Source of the DNA: Tachypleus tridentatus
Lineage: Eukaryota; Arthropoda; Merostomata; Xiphosura; Limulidae
Direction: 5' to 3'
NCBI RefSeq assembly: GCF_004210375.1
Contig: NW_027467782.1
Location: 23,725,276-23,789,275, forward strand
DNA length: 64,000 nucleotides
The position numbers were made by a program, and so were the translations under genes. This document shows positions 45,018 through 56,411 of the stretch, piece after piece. Positions within the stretch are counted from its first letter, which is position 1. Each line of letters starts with the position of its first letter. The notes below the pieces were generated by a model. That model was not told where the DNA came from. It was given only the letters and a program-made list of their open reading frames with translations, and ran no database searches.

Positions 45018-45297
45018 CAGTTTTTGTTTTTGTTTTTGAATTTCGCACAAAGCTATTCGAGGGCTATCTGTGCTAGCCGTCCCTAATTTAGCAGTGTAAG
45101 ACTAGAGGGAAGGCAGCTAGTCATCACCACCCACAGTCAACTCTTGGGCTACTCTTTTACCAACGAATAGTGGGATTGAGCGTAACTTATAACGCCCCAC
45201 GGCTGAAAGGGCGAGCATGTTTGGCGCGACGTGGATGCGAACCCGCGACCCTCAGATTACGAGTCGCACGCCTTAACACGCCGGACCGTTCTTCGTC
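45018..45297 (-). repeat. tRNA-derived SINE, full length, antisense
   Basis: GAATTTCGCACAAAGCTATTC to GCACGCCTTAACACGCC, complete body. A frame through it at 45170-45589 is spurious. Confidence 0.92.
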
Positions 45298-45537
45298 AAA
45301 AGGCATTCAATCTCACTTGAGTTATCGGTTTTTATTTTGTAACAGATTTACTATTGCACATTTAGTGTTGTACCTTCGCTTCTTCCAGTGTAATTTTATA
45401 TTTTCTTATGACGTTTACTGTGGGCTGTTTAATTCACAAGTTCTGCCTGTTCTCGAAATTAATAGAAGATTCTCGATTGAAAGAATCAACAAAGTAAAAG
45501 GTGTGTATGTAATGCTAGCGATTGACAATATTGACAA

Positions 45538-45760
45538 CCACTTTATTCGTTGGTTCAAGAGTAGCCCAATAGTTGGCGGTGGGTGGTGATGACTAGCTGC
45601 CTTCCCTCTAGTCTTACACTCCTAAATTAGGGACGGCTAGGTGCAGTGGGCTAACAACCTACTCACTTAAAAAAAAAAAATTGTTTCGGAAACCGCAGTG
45701 ATTACGGCCCTATGTTCCTTAAGGAATTGAGTGGCAGATGACGATGATGAATGTTTCGCT
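45538..45760 (+). repeat. Truncated SINE body followed by another repeat tail
   Basis: 45538-45647 is the SINE middle (ATTCGTTGGTTCAAGAGTAGC to AGGGACGGCTAG) joined to an A-rich run. 45680-45745 (CGCAGTGATTACGGCCCTATG, GAATTGAGTGGCAGATGACG, ATGATGAATG) looks like a LINE 3' end of another family. Confidence 0.6.
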
Positions 45761-46035
45761 CACTTTTCCATAATAATTTATAAAACTGTACATAAATAAA
45801 ATTACAGCTTTTGAAAACTAACTTCCCTTCTAATCTATTTCGTGGTTATTTAAAACAGTTTTTTGTCAAAAGATATCAAATTTTAATTTATTCATTTGCT
45901 TGTTAGTATTTTTCTGAAATCACAAACATGGCTCTAATTTATTTCAGAAACCTTCATTAAGACTCATTTCTTCCCAAAAGAGTGTATTTATGGTACATTG
46001 CTAGATATGAATACACAATCGATGTTCAAATGTTA

Positions 46036-46168
46036 TTTTCTCAGTGGCTAAGTGGAAAGTATGAGGGCTCATAACTTTCAAAATCGGATTTTGATACTCG
46101 TGGTAGGTAGAACGCAGATAGCCTGTTGTGTTGTTTTGTACCTACCAACCAACCAACCAAACAATGAA
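46036..46168 (+). repeat. Copy of the second SINE family, sense
   Basis: TCAGTGGCTAAGTGGAAAG, TTTTGATACTCGTGGTAGG, ACGCAGATAGCC and a CCAACCAACCAACCAAACAA tail. Confidence 0.65.
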
Positions 46169-46434
46169 GATTTATTTTATTTTTCATAATGTATATTTAA
46201 TGCTTATTTATAATTAAAAAATATGTAAATATAACGTCATACAAAATCTAACCACTATGTAACGCAAAGGTCTTTTATAGACCATAGTTCATTGATTAAT
46301 ACCGAAAAATAAGGATTTTCAATAGGAAATATACAGCTTTCGGTTATCACAATTTAGATAACTTTAGTGCAAATGGTGAGTTTAAATGTTTTATTTTCTG
46401 GTTGCCAAACTTTCTTGGTCGTTTAGAATGTCTT

Positions 46435-46452
46435 TTTTTTTTTTTTTTTTTG
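46435..46452. repeat. T homopolymer
   Basis: Uninterrupted run of about 18 T. Confidence 0.9.
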
Positions 46453-46799
46453 CAAAAGACAAAATTTAATATGCCGAGTGATGTAGCCAACTCAACAATG
46501 TAATTCAGGACCAGGTTATTCATACTCTTAGAAAGAGAATTTATATTTTTGCTGTACTTTGTTGGCCCTAGTGTGATGCATGTAGAAATAAACATAACCT
46601 CGACCATTAAAGCATAAACATCAGCATAAAGATACGTTTGTAATCAAATGGACAGTTGATCCGAAATAGAATCATAAGGGGACCAACAAAACAAAAACGA
46701 AGTTAGATGTCAGAATAGAACTTTTTAGAAGTTAGTTTTCCCAATACCATATTCTTCTATGTTGTATGGTCTTACTGTCTCTCTCAGTACCATAGTGAA

Positions 46800-47880
46800 C
46801 CATGTAATACTAACATTAAAGCTGAGTAAGAAGCCACATTATCGACAAAAGTTTTATTGTTGCATTAGAAACATGTTAAATCTTCTGGAATTAGACTGCA
46901 GTCTGAAGCACTAGACACAATACATGACGTTTTGGAATAGTGTGGGATCTCTTGGTCCATCCTGGCTCTTACATCCTCTAATTTAAACTATAAATGTTAA
47001 TGAATAAATTTTTAGAAGTCTTAAAGCCAACACTTATTCATATACTTATCAAGCTTTCTGTTAAACTTGTTTAAATTTTCTGCTCTATAACATCCAAAGA
47101 AAACCCACTTCAAAGGCCAACTATCTTGTAAGAAAATTAAAGTTATCTTAGCTGAAGGTGACTTCTACTCTGCCAGTATCCACTAAGTAACTTGAAACCA
47201 GGATTGGAAAGGCTAACTCCAGTTTACTGATGGTGGTTTTTGTACTTATCTGTTAGTCTTCCTGGTGAGTTATGATTATTACAGTCATGCTACAGAAAGT
47301 CCTTTACAACTTTGAATCACTGCAGTTTTGACATTGTAGACTAGATGTAAACATTGGTCTAATGCTATTTGTTGTTTTTTTTTAACTTTGTTTTGTTTTA
47401 CCTTGATTTCCTTTAATGAATTTTACTAAATTTACTTTTACCTTTTTACTGGATGTTTGGCACAGATAACCTGGCTGCTTTGTGCCATAAAACATTAAAT
47501 CAACCAATCAACCAACCTGCCAGTGTTTATACTAAACTCCTTTTGCCCTACTTTTCTCACTGTTAAGTATGAATAAAGATGATGCATCAACATTATCAAT
47601 TCCCTTTACAATCTTTAACACCTCAATCATATCACATCCCTCCTCCAATTCTTTTCCAAGAGAAAGCAGTACAAGAGTTTTCAGCCACTCCTCATATGAC
47701 AACTCCTCCATCTCTTTTGTACTTTAATTATTAAAAAGTCTTTAACACTATATTTGAAGGAAATTTTTGTCACACATCATCTTTGTTTAACCATATTTCA
47801 GTTATTACCATAATATCAAAATCTTTCATTCCTACTAATGCTCTAAAGTTATTTATTTTATATCTTTTTTTTTCTGTTAT
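46800..47880 (-). mobile_element. Internally deleted CR1-like LINE, split by a SINE
   Basis: In antisense it reads from an endonuclease piece (LRALVGMKDFDIMVITEIWL, near 47740-47830) directly into the far C-terminus of the reverse-transcriptase ORF. That part holds EMEELSYEEWLKTLVLLSLG, DMIEVLKIVKGIDNVDASSL and later NLNKFNRKLDKYMN. Nearly all of the reverse transcriptase is missing, so a large deletion joined the two parts. A third-type SINE piece lies at about 47360-47515 in sense (GCACAGATAACCTGGCTGCTT, AACCAATCAACCAACC tail). Confidence 0.8.
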
Positions 47881-48059
47881 TATGATTGTAAGAAATAAGT
47901 CTACCCTTCTAATTACTTCTATACTAATTTCCTCAACTAAACTTTTCTCTGCCTCTTATTTATTTTTCATTAGTTTATCGTGGGCCTCACCACTATCTAG
48001 TCATGTTGTGTATGTCACGAGTAACAATAAATATGAATTTAATGAATTTTAGTATTTAG

Positions 48060-50390
48060 GTGAGACTTTCCAGATTTTGAAACAGAGTAACCAAAGAGCA
48101 AATAAACATGTGGCTTCTATCACCATTTTAACTTCACTGCATACTTGTGAAGATTTTAACATTCAACTCATAGTCAGAAACTACATACGTCAAAGTTTTA
48201 GGATTCTTCTACAGTAGATGTCTGTGATTTGTTAGTGATAAATTTGAAAATAACATGCAGCAAGCAATCCAGTTATTTTAAAATTATATATTTAAAACAA
48301 GTTAAATGTACCTACAAGAATTCTCTAGACTATGATGACTACAGTGGTATATTAAATGTGACAGTTCTCTTCATGTTAAAAGTCCACTTAGGCTGATTAA
48401 ATTATTTTAGAATCTATTTCACAAGCTGAACTAACTTAGAATACCATGTTACAAGTTATTCTCTATATTTCTATCAAACTGTTAAATTCATTTTTAAATA
48501 TCAACCAGTTTCAAAATGAGTATTGTGATAGATTTTTTAATGGTACAGTATGATAATAAAATGAATTAAATATGTTAAAATAATTCACCCAGAAAGTTCA
48601 AAGAATACAGGTATTTCATTCAAAGTTAAATACTTATTTTAGTGTTGGCCTTTTGTATACTTTGTATTGTACCTCAGTGTTATTACTATATCCTACTTGA
48701 GTTAGAGTAATGAAGTTTTATTAAATCTGTACCAGATCAGGTTAGAAAAACTACTTTCTTTACCAAGAAATGTTTAAGATACATATATAATACAGACCCA
48801 TAATGAAGCAACAGTTCCATTACTTAGTAAATTTATCTAAAACCCATATTGAGTTACATTGTCCTTTATGAGCAGAAATATATCAAACAGCTTTACAACT
48901 TTCAACAAGAAACATATTGAAACATGTTTAGAATCAGAAAGAATAATCAGGTTTGTTATTCTTCTGAGAACAAAAATATAAGAGAATGTTACTTAGGAAA
49001 TATGACTGGTTAATTGGTGTTTATTAATTTTAGCTAAAGAGACCCACAAAACATTTGCAATAAAATTAATATAATTATTGTAACAGTACTTCTTTAAATA
49101 CTAGAGTAATACAAAAGAACTCCTATCACATACACCAAAATTCTAAGTCCATTTGTCTTAGGCCTGACATTTGTTAATCATTTATTTTGCATACATCCTT
49201 TCTGCTATAAAGAAATAAATTATCACTGTAATTTATGTATATTTTTTGGTTTAATTGAGTTAGGGCTGAACTTTACCATACTCAAAACAATAAATAAACT
49301 TACCATGTTGTATGACTTATTAATGTTAGACCTTTTTAAAACTTTGATTAGCTTTTAATATGTATTACTTCAAAATGTTGACTGAAGTATATTTACACCT
49401 GCCTTTTGTTTATATCTTTTAAAATGAAGTGCACATAAAGTTTTAGAACAGTATTATTATAAGATAATTTAATATTACTTAATACATTTTGTTAGAATAT
49501 TTGTTTTATGTGGAAATAAATGCAAGTTAAACATCTGTGCAATGTGGCTAATTGTATTTCTATTTGTTGTATTAAGATGTGTCTCATTTTAACATTTAGA
49601 AATTTATATTAGTAATAAAGTTTTTTTTTAACTGTAATGTTAGTGCAACTTATAGCAGTTTAAATATATTATAAGAATTTTTATATTGTATTCAAACTCA
49701 GGTTTTTATAGTTGAAAGTGATTGATAATTTGTTTTATTCTCAGAATTACACTTTCATGTAGTTGTAAAGTTATACACTTTAATATTAGTAAGACAGTAG
49801 GAAATTGCTTTTGGCAATGTTTTGAATAATATTTTAGTTGGTATTTCTCAAGTTAAATTTATTTTGTTTGTGTTCTGGATGGAATTAACTAGTGTATTGA
49901 TATTTTCAAATATATATTTCACAGATGAGAATGAGTTTTCAATGTTGTAGTGTGGTTAGAAGATGAAGAAATAAGGTTTTATTAGATTGAAGACAGAAAA
50001 GAGTTAAGAAATATTAAATCATTCAAACTGGGAAAGTGTGCCTAAACAAGTGTGTACATGTTTGTATGTATATTAATTGATAGGTACTTATATCTTTAAT
50101 TTTAGGAACTGCTCTGGTAATTTGTTTTCTAGCAAGTAATATTGAGATGCTATTTCAAAGACATGTTTTTCTGTTGAAGGTTGTGGAATAAATGAACTTA
50201 TTAAGTAAATCCTAAAATCATTAATAGATTACTCTCTGTTTTATAAATACAATTTTAAGCTATTTTTGCATCTTGAATTTGTTGACTACAAAATCACATA
50301 AAGCTTTAAACAGAAACACTGTCAGTGATGCAATTATTTTCTTTTTTTTACTGTTTAGGTTTCCTGTGTAGATTACACTACATATATGAA
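48060..50390. other. No gene or repeat recognised
   Basis: AT-rich, with no long frames on either strand and no known repeat. It may be intron or intergenic DNA. Confidence 0.5.
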
Positions 50391-50395
50391 AACTG

Positions 50396-51632
50396 TGAGG
50401 TCATTCAATAAGTAATATCATTTTAACACTAAGATTTAAAAGGAAGAAAAATAACTCAAATAACAACTTTAATCAATTACATATTTTTCATCTCTTCTCA
50501 ATAACAGTCTGGAAATGTATCAAAATATTTTCAATATCACACTTATAAAAATCAAGTTGTTTTGAAATATAAAAGGTACAAGAGTTACTTTTTAACAAAT
50601 CATAGAAGTAAACTGTTTTTCATTCAGATGACGTGAATGAAAATATCATAATCTGAAGGAGCAAGATCAGGAGAATGGAGAAGTTTCTTCCAGCTAAGCT
50701 GTTCAATTTTTTTAAAAGTGACCCTAGCGATGTTAGGATGTGCATTGTTATGGTGGAAAACAACTCCTTTCTGATTTACCAAAGCAGGTATCTTTTATTT
50801 ATTTTTTAGTGCAGCATTCAGTTAATCCAGTTTCTGCCAGTGTCTCTCAGCAGTTATTGTGTGATCTGTTTGTAACAACTCAAAGAGTATTACACCACCT
50901 GAAGTACAGGTTCACTTTTGACTGTGGTGTAGCTGGTTCTACTGCATTAACCCACTGTTGGCAGTGCATGACATTTTGATAGAGTATCCATTTCTTATCT
51001 CCAGTCACTAAATAGGTGGTTCAAAAATGAAGCTTGAAGTTCATGAAAGTGAAGAGATGTGCAGATGTCTACTCATTCTTTCTGATTATAAGCTGACAAC
51101 TCATGTGTTACCCATTTTCCAAACTTTAAAACTCTACCAAGTTGCAAATGTTGATGGACAATGGAAGGAGATGAATTAAGTTTCTGGGCTAATTTTTCAA
51201 CAGTTACAGCACAATCTTTCTCAAGTGTTGCTAGAAGCAGGTCATTATTGAACTCAACAGGGCTCTCAATGCGAGCTGCATCCGTCAAACTGTAGTCACC
51301 AGTTTTAAACTTATGGAACCATCTTTGACACTTCCCTACATTCAGAATGTCATTGTTGTACACATCTTGAATGGTTCTTCAGTAGAACTCTTTCATTTTC
51401 TGAAGTTGTAAAACATTATATTCCTTATGTGCTCTTCTGATACCTCCATGATAATTGGGGCTTCTAAAATAAATAAAACAAAAATTAGTAAAAAAACAAA
51501 TTGGTTTACTCTGAATGTTATTATTTCATCCCATATAACTTGTGTGACTTTGAGAATAACTTCATTTAGCCAAAAAATATGCATTTAAATTTATCCTATC
51601 CCAAAAAATGACATTACTTATGGGATGACCTA
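50396..51632 (-). mobile_element. mariner DNA transposon with both terminal repeats, inactive
   Basis: The ends GAGGTCATTCAATAAGTAAT (left) and the antisense of ATTACTTATGGGATGACCTA (right) form inverted repeats of about 27 bp. The length of 1.24 kb is normal for mariner. Confidence 0.88.
50430..51463 (-). pseudogene. Broken mariner transposase
   Basis: It starts MEVSEEHIRNIMFYNFRK (51463 downward). The DNA-binding part follows in another frame (KCQRWFHKFKTGDYSLTDAA, EKDCAVTVEKLAQKLNSSPS, LGRVLKFGKWVTHEL). The catalytic part has VTGDKKWILYQN, matching TGDEKW with the first Asp kept. At least one stop after NFRK and later stops and shifts break it. The end near the second catalytic region (HHNNAHPN, SPDLAPSDY) is still recognisable. 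Confidence 0.85.
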
Positions 51633-51682
51633 ATATGTGTATAAAAAAAAAACTATTACATGCAAAAAGAATATTAATAACT

Positions 51683-51716
51683 TTTACACACACACACGTG
51701 TGTATATATATATACA
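51683..51716. repeat. (CA)n/(TG)n/(TA)n microsatellite
   Basis: ACACACACACGTGTGT followed by TATATATATATAC. Confidence 0.85.
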
Positions 51717-51719
51717 TGT

Positions 51720-52725
51720 TACTGTTTGTTTATGGTAGTTGGAATCACTATCTACTAGCTCCTTTTTTATGCATTTTTCAGTAGCAAATATTTCTATCAT
51801 GCATTTTATTCTCAAATATCTGAGATATATAAAATAAGTAAATTACTGTGAGTTGCACATCTTTCATATCAAACTTACCAATTTGTGTTGCTGTGAATGA
51901 AATTTACTACATAATGTCTTGAGGAGGAAGTTACACTAGAACATGTCATATGATACAGTTTTGAAAGTTCAGGAAAATGACACACCTACAATGTCATGCA
52001 TTATGAAAATAATGATGAAAGTTGGGTGTTAAGTAAATTTTCATAAAGACCATTTATGGATATTTATAGAAATTTAAAGATATCATTTCACCTTTTATAA
52101 TATTTGCTGAGATGAGTGAAAGAAAAATGAACAAATCAACTAAAAAACATGTACATTCTAAATGTAAGTGATACCATTATCAGTACTGGTAACTTGTAAT
52201 ATAAAACATTTTAAAAATGGTGATGATAAAGTTTAAATTGTTTATAATAATTAATGGAGAATTTCACTAATTGTTTGAGAAACAAGTAGAAAATCTTATT
52301 TTTTGTTCTTCAAGTTAAGTTCCAAAGTAAAGAACATTCTGTAATATCTTGTATCACTGATAAAATTGGGAATTATTCAAGAAATTACAGTAAGACTCTT
52401 GTAAGACTGTTAATGAGTCGAGAGTTAATTTTTGTAATGTTATTTTTTTTATGCTTTTTATGATAAAGCATATGTAACATTTTTGTCAGTAGAAATTTCA
52501 AGCTTGAAAACATTTTCTTACAGAGGAATGGTTAAGTATGAATCCCTATAGATTCTTTCACAATGCAAGTCAAATTTACAGTACACTTACTTTGTCATTG
52601 TTTATACAAATTGTGTTGGTAAAAAGTTGTAGTTTAATGTTATATACTCTTTATTTATCAGCCTGTCTTTATAATGCTCTTCCCTGTAACATATGTTAAA
52701 CTTGTAATACAGAAGTGTGGAAATG
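51720..52725. other. No gene recognised
   Basis: AT-rich, no frame or repeat of note. Confidence 0.5.
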
Positions 52726-52727
52726 TG

Positions 52728-54170
52728 TTAGGACAAAGTCAAAAATAGATCTAAGGTTGTCTCAAAAGAACAATAGAAGGTGAATCCCACATTAAACATC
52801 AATATTTTATTGTTATTCTAACTTAGCACAACTGAAATATAGTTAGAGTGATTGATTAAGGAAACAGTTAACATTTTGTTGTCTCTCTTTTGCTTTAATT
52901 ACTATAGATGGTTTTTTAGGTATTGCTGCAAGATATTTAATAAGAGTGTCCTTTGAGATTTTACTCCAAGTGTCTCTGATACACTCATATGAAGCTTTTT
53001 TGGAAGTAACTTTTGATTTGTCAAGTTTTCAATCTATCAAATCCCAGATCTGCTCAATTAGGTTGAGACTGCAACTCTTTGGGGGGGCAGTTACATCATT
53101 TGAATGATTTCACCAACAGCTTTCATCGCTAAGTAAATTTTTCTACATTGGTTGTATGAGTATTTGAGGTTATTGTAATCTTGGCAGTAGAGTCCTTTAC
53201 CAATAATATGCAAACTACCATGTATACCCTACTTGATCAATACTGCATTGGACTTGTGCTGGTCTATTATTCCATTTATTTTGTAGATATTTTCTATCAC
53301 CTCAGCAGAAAAATGTCCCCAGATCATCACACTGCTTCTATCATGCTTTATGGCTGGTGCTATGCATTGAGATAAGTATCTTTCTACTATCTTCAGCCAG
53401 ACATATTACCTACACTTTGACCCAAATACTTCAAACTTGGACTCATCCATCCATAACAGCTCTTTCCAATTATAAGCAGTCCATTTTTTGTATTTTTCAG
53501 AAAATTTAAGTCTCTTGCCAATATTTGAATATCAAAGTAAAAGCTTTTTAACTGAAACACAACCAGATATTACATTATCAGTGTGTCTTCTTGATTCTTT
53601 AGATCTGAACACCTGTCATTTTATATATGTTCATTTATATCACTTTGACATCAGTGGCAGTCTTTCCTTTGTACTGAAGGCAGAATGAACAAAGATACCT
53701 GACATCAGTATCATTGAGTTTAAGTGTTCTGCCTCTATGTTCAAATTTTCCTGTCTTGGCCTCAAGGGTGTGTTTGACAGTGTTTTGGGAACAATTGAAG
53801 TCTGCAGAATTTGGAGAGTCCAGAGAGAATCAAATAAAGGTCTTATGCAAATTCTCTGATCTGTGCTTTTGTGACTGTGGTATGACAACAAAACTTAATA
53901 TATACTGTTAAACCCTGTTTTTCATTCCTGAAGTCTAGGACTTATTTACTTATTCTATCTGATACTGTTGCTGTCAAGTTCTCTTTTAGTTTGTGATTTT
54001 AAACATTCTACAAACTTTCTGTGGATGTAGAAAGTATATTTTATCATTATGTACATTAGTATTTTGGAGATTTAAAGTTGCTAATTCAAGAATGCTGGAC
54101 ATTTGAGATGATCTTATTCAAATTAGGTATAATTAAGCTATAACATCATTCCTGAAGTTTAGGACTTATC
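52728..54170 (-). mobile_element. Second, different Tc1-type transposon, inactive
   Basis: The transposase is on the minus strand (next entry). One possible end begins TTAGGACAAAGTCAAAA at 52728, but no clear inverted partner was found. TTCCTGAAG(T/C)(T/C)TAGGACTTAT occurs twice on the far side (about 53923 and 54148), so the boundary there is uncertain. Confidence 0.7.
52840..53860 (-). pseudogene. Broken Tc1 transposase
   Basis: Landmarks in order are QNTVKHTLEAKTGKFEHRGR, LKLNDTDVRYL (HTH), SVKKLLL, GKRLKFSEKYKKWTAYNWKE, LLWMDESKFEVFGSK (first Asp kept), SSVMIWGHFS, NAVLIKQGI and LIEQIWDLID. The C-terminus is KLDKSKVTSKKASYECIRDT, WSKISKDTLIKYLAAIPKKP. Several frame changes and stops. It is only distantly similar to the element at 22.5 kb. 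Confidence 0.85.
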
Positions 54171-54800
54171 CACATTATAACAAATACATCAAATAAGTAA
54201 GTAAATTTATGACTAATTATCCTTTTTCCTTTTTATATTGAAAATAATATTTTACATAATTTATAACATTTTTATTTGGATGCAATATTAAGTATACAAA
54301 AGTAATGTTTAAACACCAAAAACAAATACTGTGTGGAATACATAATAGCCTATAAGTTACACTGCTAACTGATTTACCTTTTTGCTTTTCAAATGAAATT
54401 AATATACTCATGCTATTGCTACTTAGTAGCTCTATGTGGCTCCCCAATGGTATGTCTGCAGACTTATACCACGAGAAACCTAGTTTTGATACAGTGGTGG
54501 GCAGAGCAGATTTAGTACTACATGTCATAAGAGTACATTCTGACTGCATAAAAGGTGTTAACTGTGTAATGCGTAAATGTTATGAAGTTATGTTATTACT
54601 AAGCATATGCTACACATTATTTGGATATTATCAAACTACCATATCACCACGTGGAGTTTATGCTGGTTTCATTTTATTTATTTAGTTTTTGTGAACATCC
54701 AGCTTTCCACATTTGCTCAATTTCTGTCTTAATCATGTGAGGCTGACAATATGGAGGTAAAACTAGTTAGATGCTGTACCCTCCAATGTTATTTTTATCT
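54171..54800. other. No gene recognised
   Basis: A 110-codon minus frame at 54217-54549 has no known domain. I see no repeat. Confidence 0.4.
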
Positions 54801-54808
54801 TACTTCCC

Positions 54809-55290
54809 TCAGTACCTCTGAACACCAAGGTAAATTACATGATAACACACCTTATGATTTGTGCCAGGTACTGGTTGTGTGTGTTGTTGTGGCTGCAATT
54901 GTTCCTCTCTCATAAAGTGGCCTTCAATGATATTCCATTTAATATTTGGATAAGCTACGTTAGATTTGTGCTGTCCTTTCTTTGGATGTTCTATATAAGT
55001 ACAGTTTCCTTTCTCTATTCTCATACAGGATGTAACAATTAGAAACAATGTTCTCATCCTCCTCTGACTCATTGTTTTCATCTGCAGTCTCCTGATCAAG
55101 CCAGTGAACTAAGGGTTTGTCTGAGATGTGTGGACACAGCTGATAAATGTGTTCTATGTACATTGCATTGGATCTGTGTAGTTCATACATTAAGGGGCTA
55201 ACTTTGTCAGAGTATTGTACATACCAATATAGCCACATCGATACTGTTTTCATGCTTCTGGCATGTACTACAGTCATTCTCAGTCATTAC
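54809..55290 (-). other. Unidentified coding-like sequence
   Basis: Two overlapping minus-strand frames (105 and 96 codons) lie in more G+C-rich sequence. They have compositions unlike random AT-rich frames: KTVSMWLYWYVQYSDKVSPL, HIYQLCPHISDKPLVHWLDQ, then an acidic run ETADENNESEEDEN in one frame, and FMREEQLQPQQHTQPVPGTN in the other. It looks like a frameshifted transposon ORF or a lost gene. I do not recognise a family. Confidence 0.35.
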
Positions 55291-56080
55291 ATTGGGACAT
55301 CAGTTCTTTTATTCTATGATCTTAACACAAGTTAATTTTCCTGCAACATTTATATTCAATGTACTATTATCTCTTCATCATCCTACATATTTCTCCTTTA
55401 TCTGAATCATTCTTTCCTCCTCAAAACAATAGTAGCTAGTGAGGATAACTCATTGATCTACCTTCCTTCCATTAGTAACCTTTATCACATGTCTGATCCG
55501 TAAAGACTGTGTCCTACATGTGATCTTCAATGTTTCATTGCTCACACAACTGTCATCTGTAGTGCTTGTTCCCCTCTCTTTATACCTTGGCAACTATTCT
55601 GTTTGTGATATTTCTCATTTCAGCTTCACCAATGGGGACAGGGCTTTTGATTCAGTTGGTTTATTTGTCTCTTTTTGTTGTCGTCCTGTACTTTTTGTTT
55701 CATATTTATTCTCATCATATTTGATGTCTTACCTTTTCTCTTGTATTTCATCTTTATCATCCTCTGGAAGAACTTCTTCAACTGCACTAGTTGACTACTT
55801 CTAATACATTCGTCTCTCGCTGTTTGTATAGTATCACCATTTCATCCTCATTGGGCTGTCTTCTTTGATGTGTAGCCACTCTTCGAATTTCCATGTGACT
55901 TTGGCTAGGTAAGTTATTTTTTATTATTATTAAATTTTTCAGGGGCCTTATTTTCCTTTTGATGGTAATTACTTGTTGTTATTAATGTTATTGCATCTTT
56001 TGAACTTGAAGTGTAGACATTTTGCTCCTCACCCTATCACTGTATGGATGTTAGTTCCCAGTAACATGGGTTTTGGATGT
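55291..56080. other. No gene recognised
   Basis: Continues the moderately G+C-rich stretch. A 94-codon plus frame at 55520-55804 is hydrophobic and Ser-rich without a domain; the minus strand shows basic broken frames. Confidence 0.35.
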
Positions 56081-56411
56081 ACAGTAAACTCTCATTGTAA
56101 CAAAGTCGTAGGGACCAAAGAGAATTGTTCGTTACAAAAGAAGTTCGTTAAAAAGGATTTTTTTTTCATTCACTAGCCAAGTCTGGTAATGGTAGACCCT
56201 ATAACTGACGGCTGGTGCAGTACCGGTAATTGGATTAAAGACTCAGAAGTCACACGTGTGTAAACACTTAAAACACATTTAATGAATTTCAAAAGGACAA
56301 TTAACAGCACTTGTAAAAAAAAAAAGCATGTAAAAAAATAACATTCATAATATAGACATATGTAATTATAATGTACAGGATACAAACACCAGCAAGAACG
56401 TCTAACTGGAG

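Noticed and set aside
45170-45589. 139-codon plus frame
   Set aside because: It starts inside an antisense SINE and ends in a sense SINE.
53640-53911. Separate small genes on both strands near 53.7 kb
   Set aside because: The minus frame is the HTH part of the Tc1 transposase and the plus frame is its shadow.
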